From JANQOH01 sp965214495 (lineage in GTDB: Bacteria > Pseudomonadota > Alphaproteobacteria > UBA7887), in NCBI GenBank assembly GCA_965214495.1, contig OZ243958.1, positions 3,100,001 through 3,164,000 of the forward strand: a DNA stretch of 64,000 nucleotides, written 5' to 3'. The stretch's first letter is position 1; each line of letters starts with the position of its first letter. The position numbers and the translations under genes were made by a program. The notes under the pieces were generated by a model. It searched no databases, had not been told where the DNA came from, and worked only from the letters and a program-made list of their open reading frames with translations. Positions 1-7,363 of the stretch are shown in pieces.

Positions 1-2168
1 CCGGCGCTGATCGCCTTGCCCGTTTCGGGATGCGCGCCGACCTCGCGCGGCAGGTCGAGCAGGCGCAGCGCCGTCTCCAGGTCGATGGTCCCCTGATCGA
101 GCGCCTTCGGCAGCGAGACCCGCTTCGGCTTGCCGTCTGCGTCGTCGCGTTGGATGTAAACGCCGTATGGCCCCTTGCGCACCGTCACTTCGGCGCCGTT
201 CCGGTCCTGTCCGAGGGCGCGCGGGCCGTCGGCCGCGCCGTCGTCTCCGCCGGTGCCGGTCAGCGGGCGGGTGAAGCGGCAATCGGGATAGTTCGAACAA
301 CCGATGAAAGCGCCGTGGCGGCCGAGCCTCAGGCCCAACCGCCCGCCCTCGCACCGAGAACAGATGCGCGGGTCGCCTTCGTCGTCGTCCGGCGCCGGGA
401 AAATGTGCGGCGCCAGCGCCTCGTCGAGCCGGTCGAGAACCTCGCGCACGCGCACTTCGCCGACATCTTCCACCGCGGACGAGAAACCCGTCCAGAACTC
501 CGCGAGCACCGCCTTCCACTCGAGATCCCCGTTGGAGATACTGTCCAACTGGTCTTCCAGCCGCGCCGTGAAGTCGTAGCGCACCCAGGTCTCGAAAAAA
601 CTGGTGAGGAAGGCGGTGACGACGCGGCCCCGGTCTTCCGGCACGAAGCGCTTGCGCTCCAGCGTGACGTATTCGCGATCCTGCAACACCGCGATGATGC
701 CGGCCCAGGTCGAGGGCCGGCCGATGCCGAGTTCCTCCATTTTGCGCACCAGCGAGGCTTCGGTGTAACGCGGCGGCGGCTCGGTGAAATGCCGGCTCGG
801 TGTCACCGGCCCCAGGGTCATGGCGTCGCCCTGCTCGACCTTGGGCAGGCGCTTCTCCTCGTCCTCGCCGTCCGCCGGATCGTCGCGGCCCTCGGCGTAG
901 GCGGCGAGATAGCCGTCGAAGGCGAGGGTCGAACCCGTGGCGCGCAGGCCGGCCTTGCCGTCCGGGGCGCCGAACTCGATGCTCACCCGGTCGAAGCGGG
1001 CATCGACCATCTGGCACGCGGCGGCACGGCGCCAGACCAGTTCGTAGAGCCGTTTCTCGTCGGCGCCGATCTTCAACCCCTCAGGCAGACGGGCGGGATC
1101 GGTGGGGCGGATCGCCTCGTGCGCTTCCTGCGCGTTCTTCGCCTTCGCACGGTAGCGCCGCGGCGAGGGGGGAGCGTAGTCGGCGCCGTAGCGCTCCGCG
1201 ATCATCCGCCGCAGTCCGGCCACAGCCTCGTTCGACAGCGTCACTGCGTCAGTGCGCATGTAGGTGATGAGGCCGACGGTCTCGCCGCCGATATCGACTC
1301 CCTCATAGAGGCGCTGCGCCACGCGCATGGTGTGCCGGGCGGTGAAGCCGAGCTTGCGCGACGCTTCCTGTTGCAGGGTCGAAGTGGTGAACGGCGGCGG
1401 CGGGCTTCGCCTGACCTGCTTGCGCTCCACCTTGACCGCGCTGAACCGCCGCGCCGCGACGGCGGCGACGGCGCCCTTCGCGGCGGCCTCGTCGGCGAGG
1501 TCGAACTTGCCGAGCCGGTGTCCGTCGAGGCTGACCAGACGCGCGCTCAGCGGGCGCCCCGCGGGGGTCGAGAGTTCCGCCGCGACGGTCCAGTATTCGC
1601 GCGGACGAAAGGCTTCGATTTCCATCTCGCGCTCGACGATCAGCCGCAGGGCGACCGATTGCACGCGCCCCGCCGAGCGGCTGCCCGGCACCTTGCGCCA
1701 CAGCACGGGCGACAGGGTAAAACCGACCAGGTAATCGAGCGCGCGACGCGCCTGCTGGGCGTTCACCAGGTCCATGTCGATGTCGCGTGGATGGCCCACC
1801 GCGTCGCATACCGCATCGCGGGTGATCTCGTGAAAAACCACCCGCCCGACCTGGACGCCGCCGAGGCCGCTCCGGTCACGCAGATAGTTGCGCACATGCC
1901 ACGAGATCGCCTCGCCCTCGCGGTCGGGGTCGGTGGCGAGCAATAGCCGGTCGGCCTTGCGCGCCGCCGCGACGATCGCCTTCATGTGCTTTGCCGACTT
2001 CGGATCGGCCACGTAGTCCATCGCGAAATCTTCGTCGGGCCTGACCGAACCGTCCTTCGCCGGCAGGTCGCAGATATGGCCGTAGGTCGCGAGCACCCTC
2101 GCGTCCCGCCCGAGATATTTTTCGATGGTCCGGGCCTTGGCCGGCGACTCGACGACGACGACGTCCAA
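1..2168 (-). CDS. topA: DNA topoisomerase I (C-terminus beyond window edge)
   Basis: Type IA topoisomerase that relaxes negative supercoils by cutting and rejoining one strand. About 722 codons are present; the 3' end runs off base 1. The N-terminal Toprim domain shows VVVVESPAKARTIEKYLG and ATDPDREGEAISWH. The catalytic tyrosine is Y303 in GLITYMRTDAV. A C-terminal zinc-ribbon repeat (CSRC...GCSNYPDC) begins near residue 620, and another repeat follows. The only start that gives the family N-terminus is TTG at 2168, since an in-frame TGA lies two codons upstream (2174-2172). GGAGG lies 9 bases before it, and an out-of-frame ATG falls between. It is downstream of dprA on the same strand with a 60-base gap; dprA-topA is a common alphaproteobacterial order. 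Confidence 0.97.
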   Translation of the reverse strand, partial: MDVVVVESPAKARTIEKYLGRDARVLATYGHICDLPAKDGSVRPDEDFAMDYVADPKSAKHMKAIVAAARKADRLLLATDPDREGEAISWHVRNYLRDRSGLGGVQVGRVVFHEITRDAVCDAVGHPRDIDMDLVNAQQARRALDYLVGFTLSPVLWRKVPGSRSAGRVQSVALRLIVEREMEIEAFRPREYWTVAAELSTPAGRPLSARLVSLDGHRLGKFDLADEAAAKGAVAAVAARRFSAVKVERKQVRRSPPPPFTTSTLQQEASRKLGFTARHTMRVAQRLYEGVDIGGETVGLITYMRTDAVTLSNEAVAGLRRMIAERYGADYAPPSPRRYRAKAKNAQEAHEAIRPTDPARLPEGLKIGADEKRLYELVWRRAAACQMVDARFDRVSIEFGAPDGKAGLRATGSTLAFDGYLAAYAEGRDDPADGEDEEKRLPKVEQGDAMTLGPVTPSRHFTEPPPRYTEASLVRKMEELGIGRPSTWAGIIAVLQDREYVTLERKRFVPEDRGRVVTAFLTSFFETWVRYDFTARLEDQLDSISNGDLEWKAVLAEFWTGFSSAVEDVGEVRVREVLDRLDEALAPHIFPAPDDDEGDPRICSRCEGGRLGLRLGRHGAFIGCSNYPDCRFTRPLTGTGGDDGAADGPRALGQDRNGAEVTVRKGPYGVYIQRDDADGKPKRVSLPKALDQGTIDLETALRLLDLPREVGAHPETGKAISA

Positions 2169-2228
2169 CGCTCATGTCCTCCGCTTCCGGGTGGTCCGAC
2201 CCTTCCGGATCGTCCGACGGGACGGGAT

Positions 2229-3362
2229 TCAGCCCGTCGCCGAAACCTTGCCGCTCCCGTGCCGAACGAGGCGACCGGCCAGTTCGAGTTCAAGGACGAT
2301 CACCATGACGTCGGACGCGGGCAATTGGCATTGGCGAACGAGTTCGTCAACACCGACCGGTGTCGGGTCGAGCGCATCGAGTATGGCGGCGCGCGCGGTG
2401 TCCGCGATCGAAGCGGAAAGACAGGCCGCGGGTTCCGCCGACGCCGGGGGTAGCGAGTCCGGCGCGGGTTCGGTCACCCGATCCGCGCGCAGCGCGCCCA
2501 GCGCCGCGATCACGTCGGCGGCGGATTCGGTCAGGACGGCGCCGTCGCGGATCAATCCGTTGGTGCCCCGATGCCGCGGGTCGAGCGGCGAGCCCGGCAC
2601 GGCGCACACTTCCCGGCCTTGCTCGCCGGCGAGCCGGGCGGTGATCAAGCTCCCCGACCGCAAAGTCGCCTCGACGACCACCACCGCCGCAGCGAGGCCG
2701 GAGATGATCCGGTTGCGGCGCGGGAAGTGCCGGGCGGTGGGCTGCATCCCCAGGGGTTGTTCACCGACTACGGCGCCGGTTTCGGCGATGCGGCGGCACA
2801 GGTCGCGGTTCTCCGGCGGATAGACCACGTCGACGCCGCCGGCGACCACCGCGACGGTGCCGGTCTCCAGCGCACCGAGATGCGCCTGCGTGTCGATGCC
2901 GCGGGCGAGGCCGGAAACGACGGTGTATCCGGCCGCACCGAGTTCGGCGGCGAGGCCGCGCGCGAAACGCCCGCCGACTCCGGAGGCGTTGCGCGCGCCG
3001 ACGATCGCCACCGTGGGGCGGTTCAGCACTGCGGGGTTGCCGAGCACGCTGATGACGGGCGGCGGGTCGTCGATGGCGGCGAGCGGGCGCGGATAGTCCG
3101 GTTCGCAGGCGGCGACGAGACGCCCGCCAAGGGCCGCAAGCGCCTCGCGCTCGCGTTCGGCCCGGTCGGGAGAGCAGACCCCGGCCCGTCGACGCAGGCC
3201 GCCGCGCCGGGCGAGTTCGGGCAGGCGGTGCAGCGCCGCACCCGCGCTGCCCGCGAGGCCCATCAGGTCGGCGAAGGTGCGCGGTCCGATATGCTCGCTG
3301 CGCCACAACCGCAACCAGTCGAGCCGTTCGCGGTCGGCCAGGGTGCGCGGCGCGTCGGTCAT
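2229..3362 (-). CDS. dprA: DNA-processing protein DprA
   Basis: DprA/Smf protects incoming single-stranded DNA and loads RecA onto it during natural transformation. The 377-residue protein has the Rossmann-like core with GARNAS (about 122-127), SGLARGID (150-157) and RNRIISGL (216-223), then the VVVVEATLRSGSLITARLA segment. A helical N-terminal region precedes the core, and a winged-helix tail (about 310-377) ends in LVRHGSGKVSATG. Length and domain order are normal for the long Gram-negative form. It lies just upstream of topA on the same strand. The ATG at 3362 follows closely on a TTGACA hexamer, so the leader may be very short. Confidence 0.96.
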   Translation of the reverse strand: MTDAPRTLADRERLDWLRLWRSEHIGPRTFADLMGLAGSAGAALHRLPELARRGGLRRRAGVCSPDRAEREREALAALGGRLVAACEPDYPRPLAAIDDPPPVISVLGNPAVLNRPTVAIVGARNASGVGGRFARGLAAELGAAGYTVVSGLARGIDTQAHLGALETGTVAVVAGGVDVVYPPENRDLCRRIAETGAVVGEQPLGMQPTARHFPRRNRIISGLAAAVVVVEATLRSGSLITARLAGEQGREVCAVPGSPLDPRHRGTNGLIRDGAVLTESAADVIAALGALRADRVTEPAPDSLPPASAEPAACLSASIADTARAAILDALDPTPVGVDELVRQCQLPASDVMVIVLELELAGRLVRHGSGKVSATG

Positions 3363-3369
3363 TCGCGCC

Positions 3370-3399
3370 AGATTGGCGGCAGCCGGCGGAAAGTGTCAA
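3370..3399 (-). promoter_or_regulatory. possible sigma-70 promoter of dprA
   Basis: On the minus strand a perfect TTGACA (3399-3394) is followed after 18 bases by CAATCT (3375-3370), a poor match to TATAAT. The predicted transcription start would lie within a few bases of the dprA ATG, which would make the message nearly leaderless. The -35 box is strong but the -10 box is weak. Confidence 0.3.
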
Positions 3400-3535
3400 C
3401 GGGGCACGGATAAATCCTTGACCGTGTCGGGGTTCGTCGCCAGACTGCCCGGCAAGGCGCGGACAGTGGGCGCCCGCGCCGTTGCGGCGTCCGTCTCTGC
3501 GCGTCAGTGTAGTGATGAAACAGGGAGGACCCACG

Positions 3536-5047
3536 ATGTCGACCTGGCTCAGCGACCGCGAGCGGCGACTCGTCGACGGCGCCGAGAATCTCGAATTCGA
3601 TTCTCCGGTGCCCACCCAGATCGTTTCCAACGGCGAATATCTGCCGCCGAAACAGTCCCCGAAACAGCGGCAGGTCGAAGCCCGCATCAAGGAACTCGCC
3701 GAAGAGAATGCCAAATATCTCGGCATGTCGCGGCGCCAATTCCTGCAAACCAGTTGCGGCATGGCCACCGCCTTCCTGGCGATGAAGGAGGTGTACGGCA
3801 CCGACGCCTTCCGCGTCAGCGAAGCGGAAGCGCGCGAGCCGGAGATGATGCTCGAACGCGCCAACGCCTTGGCCGGCCAGTTCATCTTCGACGACCAGAC
3901 CCACTTCCTGCGCGACGACTTCGGGCACGAAGCGATTCTGGGCCTCGGCGAGTTCGCTGCCGAGCATTGGAACCCGAAGCTCAAGGAAGAAGGCGTCACG
4001 CTGACCCGCTACAAGTTCGAGAACTATATCCGCGAACTGTGGTATAACAGCGACACCAAGATGTCGCTTCTCAGCGGCGCGCCGTTCGACGATCCGACCT
4101 GGTGGCTGTTGTCGAACGACCAGATCGTCGCCGCGCGCGACATGGTCAACGACTTCGCCGGATCGCAGCGTATGCTCGCGCACGCGGTCATCACTCCCGG
4201 CCAGCCCGGCTGGATGGACGAGGTCGACCGCGCGATCTCCGAGTTGAAGCCGAATTCGTGGAAGTCCTACACGATCGGCGATCCGCTCGCCCCGTCGAAG
4301 TGGCCGTGGCGGCTGGATGACGAAGAACTGATGTATCCCTTCTACGAGAAGTCGCTGAAGGCGGGCATCAACACCATCTGCATCCACAAGGGCCTGCTGC
4401 CGCCGGACTACGAGCAGTCGTTCCGGGGGGTGTGGGAATACGCCACCGCGTGGGACATCGGCAAGGCCGCGCAGGACTGGCCGGAGATGAACTTCGTCAT
4501 CTACCACTCCTGCCTGCGCGCGTTCCTCGAACTGCCGGACCAGATGTGGGCCGAATACGAGGCCACCGGCGAGATGAAGTGGACATCCGACCTGGTCCGT
4601 ATCCCGGAAGAGTTCGGCGTGACCAACGTCTATGGCGAGCTCGGCACCACCTTCGCCAACTCCGCCGTGGCGCATCCGCGCTTCTCGGCCGCGTTCATCG
4701 GCTCGCTCGTCAAGGGCCTCGGCGCCGACCACGTGGTCTGGGGCAGCGATACCGTCTGGTATGGCTCGCCGCAGTGGCAGATCGAAGCCATGCGCCGTCT
4801 CGAAGTGCCGGAAGACATGCAGGAGAAATACGGCCTGCCGTCGCTCGGCGGCCCGGACAGCCTCACCAAGCAGGCGATCTTCGGCCTCAACTCGGCGCGG
4901 ATCTACGGCCTGGACATGGATTCGGCCACCAACATGCCGAAGCTCCCGGACTTCTCGGAAGACCGGATCGGCAAGCTGGCTCGCGACTTCCGCGAGTCCG
5001 GCGACGGCCCGAGCCACAAGCGCTACGGCTACGTCCGCCGCGCGTAG
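3536..5047 (+). CDS. Amidohydrolase-2 family metal-dependent hydrolase with Tat-like motif
   Basis: Predicted TIM-barrel hydrolase of the amidohydrolase-2 type, 503 residues; the substrate is unknown. Candidate metal-site residues are the histidine of FDDQTHFL (about 98-105), those of CIHKG and VIYHS, and the aspartate of VWGSDT near the C-terminus. A twin-arginine-like motif SRRQFLQ lies at residues 65-71, unusually far from the N-terminus; it is preceded by a charged region and followed by only a short hydrophobic stretch, so export is uncertain. The ATG at 3536 is preceded by GGGAGG with 7-base spacing; an in-frame ATG at 3482 lacks such a site. The next gene downstream encodes an exported protein of unknown function on the same strand. 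Confidence 0.82.
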   Translation: MSTWLSDRERRLVDGAENLEFDSPVPTQIVSNGEYLPPKQSPKQRQVEARIKELAEENAKYLGMSRRQFLQTSCGMATAFLAMKEVYGTDAFRVSEAEAREPEMMLERANALAGQFIFDDQTHFLRDDFGHEAILGLGEFAAEHWNPKLKEEGVTLTRYKFENYIRELWYNSDTKMSLLSGAPFDDPTWWLLSNDQIVAARDMVNDFAGSQRMLAHAVITPGQPGWMDEVDRAISELKPNSWKSYTIGDPLAPSKWPWRLDDEELMYPFYEKSLKAGINTICIHKGLLPPDYEQSFRGVWEYATAWDIGKAAQDWPEMNFVIYHSCLRAFLELPDQMWAEYEATGEMKWTSDLVRIPEEFGVTNVYGELGTTFANSAVAHPRFSAAFIGSLVKGLGADHVVWGSDTVWYGSPQWQIEAMRRLEVPEDMQEKYGLPSLGGPDSLTKQAIFGLNSARIYGLDMDSATNMPKLPDFSEDRIGKLARDFRESGDGPSHKRYGYVRRA

Positions 5048-5113
5048 GAAGGATCGGTCGAGCCGCCGTCCGGATACTTCGGAGGCGGCAGCGCCCGACG
5101 GGCGAACAGGGAT

Positions 5114-5135
5114 GGGGGCCGGCGCGCCGGCCCCC
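5114..5135. repeat. 22-bp perfect GC palindrome in intergenic spacer
   Basis: A perfectly self-complementary 22-base sequence, all G and C (5114-5135), lies between the amidohydrolase and the exported-protein gene. As RNA it would form a very stable hairpin. No U-run follows, so it is not a classical intrinsic terminator. It may trim or stabilise the upstream mRNA end, or lower readthrough into the next gene. Confidence 0.6.
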
Positions 5136-5231
5136 GTTCCGGCTTACCGCGACACGGGGGACGGAGCCGAGACAGCGCCGCGCCGCCGGACGTCGCGGCT
5201 TCCTGTGCCACGGTATCTGAAGGAGAAGGCG

Positions 5232-5762
5232 ATGCGATTTGCACGTCATATCGGCGCCGCAGCGGTCGCTGGGGCGATCGGCTTGGGCGCGGCGGCCGCC
5301 AGCGCCGGCGAAGTGATGACCATCACCGCCGAGAAGGCCCGGCTCTATTTCGGCGGTCTCTACCCGTTCTATTCCCTGTTCCTGAAGGGAATCCCGGACG
5401 ACCTCGAAGACGCCTGGGTCGAGAAGGCGCACTACGCGGTGCTCGATGTGGGCGGCGGCCCCGAAGAAGGGCAGAGCGTGGTCATGATCCTCACCCTGTC
5501 CAGCGACGCCAGCCCGCAGCCGGAATGGTGCGTCACCGAGGGTGCCGGCGAGTTCGGCGGCCACGGCCCGACCTGCATCAACACCGACGCGCCGAAGTCG
5601 ATGAACCAGCTCCGGTTCAAGGTGCGTGCGCAATACGCCGACGCGGCGAGCGAGTTGCCGGCGGAGTTTCAGGACCGCGTGTGGGCCGAATACCCGGAAC
5701 TGCCGGGGCGGCGCGAGAGCGAAGTATTCGGCCCGGTCGATCTCCACATCTTCACGGACTGA
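5232..5762 (+). CDS. Exported protein of unknown function
   Basis: A 176-residue protein I do not recognise. Residues 1-26 form a clear signal peptide (basic start, Ala/Gly-rich core, cleavage after ASA), so the mature protein should be periplasmic. It has two cysteines, in PEWCVTEG and GPTCINTD, about 20 residues apart, which could form a disulfide. The rest is mixed alpha/beta with no motif I can name. GGAG lies upstream of the ATG at a normal distance. It follows the amidohydrolase after a 184-base spacer that contains a strong hairpin, and it is closed by a strong terminator, so it is the last gene of this plus-strand unit. Confidence 0.75.
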   Translation: MRFARHIGAAAVAGAIGLGAAAASAGEVMTITAEKARLYFGGLYPFYSLFLKGIPDDLEDAWVEKAHYAVLDVGGGPEEGQSVVMILTLSSDASPQPEWCVTEGAGEFGGHGPTCINTDAPKSMNQLRFKVRAQYADAASELPAEFQDRVWAEYPELPGRRESEVFGPVDLHIFTD

Positions 5763-5787
5763 CCGACCGGCGCCTGCTGACCATCCG

Positions 5788-5820
5788 GGCGCGGCGATCC
5801 CCGATCGCCGCGCCTTTTTT
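5788..5820 (+). terminator. Rho-independent terminator
   Basis: A perfect 11-bp stem (5788-5798 paired with 5804-5814) with a 5-base loop is followed directly by six T residues (5815-5820). It lies 25 bases after the exported-protein stop codon. It separates this gene from the convergent nuclease gene ending at 5839. Confidence 0.93.
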
Positions 5821-5838
5821 CATGTCTCGCCGCCGGAC

Positions 5839-6345
5839 TTACGCGGGAACCCGGCGCAGGGGATAGCACGGCAGGCTTTGCACCCATGTGCGGATGTTGA
5901 AGACGACGCACTCGTCCACGATCCGCTTTTGCCATACGCCCGACGGCGGACCGTGGATCGGCAGCCTGCGTTTCAGACAATCGGTCTGCGCGAGCAGATC
6001 GGCTTCGGTCAGATCTTCCAGCGCGACGACGATCCAGTAGTGGACAGGTTTATCGATACTGCCGCACGCCCACAGGTAGAGAAGCGAATCCCGGAACTTG
6101 CGCGTCAGTTCTTCATCCAATCGCGCTGAAAGAAATTTCTCGACGAATTGCTTTCTCGCCGCCTCCGTCGCGCGTGGGTGATCCGGATCCTTGAGTTCGA
6201 TGAACAATATGCGATCATCCTCCTCGACGACGAAATCCACGGCCTTCATGCAGTGAGACAAACCGTGCGATGCATCGTCGAATTTGCGGGCGTGAGTCTG
6301 ACGGGGAAAATCGATTCGCAGATCGCCTTCCTCCAGCGCCGTCAT
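5839..6345 (-). CDS. Small PD-(D/E)XK-like nuclease, partner of AAA ATPase
   Basis: A 168-residue protein with the layout D37-x12-E50-L-K52 (AVDFVV ... FIELKD), typical of the metal-binding core of PD-(D/E)XK nucleases: an aspartate at the end of one strand and E-x-K on the next. The remainder is helical with YWIVVALED in the middle; I cannot place it in a named family. The ATG at 6345 overlaps the ATPase stop codon by ATGA, implying translational coupling and joint function. An in-frame start farther upstream would lie inside the ATPase gene and is less likely. Base composition is visibly lower in GC than its neighbours, suggesting acquisition. The nuclease role is inferred from the motif only. 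Confidence 0.62.
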   Translation of the reverse strand: MTALEEGDLRIDFPRQTHARKFDDASHGLSHCMKAVDFVVEEDDRILFIELKDPDHPRATEAARKQFVEKFLSARLDEELTRKFRDSLLYLWACGSIDKPVHYWIVVALEDLTEADLLAQTDCLKRRLPIHGPPSGVWQKRIVDECVVFNIRTWVQSLPCYPLRRVPA

Positions 6346-7363
6346 CCCCGACGTCTTCCGAGGCTGCGCGCGACCTCCCGGTCGTACAGATCGGCGAAGG
6401 CGTCGGCTATGGCGTTCGGATGGATGTCGGAATAAGCATACGCCGTGCGACACGCGATCTCGCCGCTGTCGGCGTCGCAATAGAGCGAATGAAAAGCGAG
6501 TGCGTCATCACCGGTTTTTCTCAAATCCAGTTCCTTGAGAATCGCATAATCATGGGTGGCGATGAATATCTGGACGCCGGAGCGTTGCAGTTCGAGAAGA
6601 GTCCGAACCACGTGTCCGAAGAGTCGGGGATTGATGTTGGTTTCCGGCTCGTCCCAGAATAATACCGTTCCTTCCACCAGAGTCCCGTTCTGAATCAATA
6701 ACCACAACAACCCGATTTTACGCATTCCCTCCGCGAGCAGGGTGAATTCAAGGTTCCCTTGCGGGTTGCGCAGAAAGAATTCCTCTTCTTTTACGGCGAT
6801 TTTGCCGGCGATCGCCTCTTGCAGACTACGCAGTAATTTCTTGCGAGCGGTTCCCGTCGGACCGCGCAACCGGGGCCGATATGCGCGGTCAAGAATGTCG
6901 GCGTAATTTCCTCGAAATGTATCTCGCGTTGCGCGTAGAGAGAGCGAAACCCCGGCGCGTTCGCCAGCATCTCCTTGACCGGGACGAACACGCTCTCGAC
7001 TGGATGCGCCGCCCACTCCTTCGCGCCCGTTACCGTGGCTCCGGCGGGAGCGGTCGTCTGGTTCGAGAAAGAAACCCCAAGCTTCCAGACGTCGCTGCGA
7101 ACCTCCACAAGGCAACGGGAACGCCCCGTCCGGCGCTTGACCAGCCTGCCCGGCCTGCCGCCCGACGGCATGAACAGGCGGGTGAGCTTGTCCGCGAAGC
7201 CCACTCCCGTCTTGCTGACATCGCAAGCCGCATAGGCGACTTTCATGAGGTGGGTCTTGCCGGTGCCGTTGGCGCCGACGAGCACGTTGATCCCCGGCGA
7301 CGCGGCGAAATCCAGCTCTTCGAACGCCGTGAACCTCTCGAGCCTCACCCCGGTGATCGTCAT
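6342..7363 (-). pseudogene. AAA (AAA_15/OLD-like) ATPase, frameshifted
   Basis: An ABC/SMC-type AAA ATPase split over two reading frames. The first frame starts at ATG 7363 and carries Walker A GANGTGKTHL (about 30-39), running to HFEE (residues 149-152). The second frame continues from about 6905 with YADILDRAYRPRLRGP, then LLAEGMRKIGLL (signature-like), Walker B TVLFWDEPETN and the switch histidine in IFIATHDYAI, ending at 6342. Only one base is missing, near 6906-6907, between GAA and TAC; restoring it gives a normal protein of about 340 residues. Without it, translation stops at 6791. The start overlaps the NosR-like stop by ATGA, and the end overlaps the nuclease start by ATGA. The shift could be a real mutation, a programmed event or a sequencing error. 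Confidence 0.8.

Noticed and set aside
30..1946. A 638-codon open frame on the plus strand
   Set aside because: It is the antisense shadow of topA, caused by high GC; its translation is low-complexity Arg/Ala/Gly sequence without motifs.
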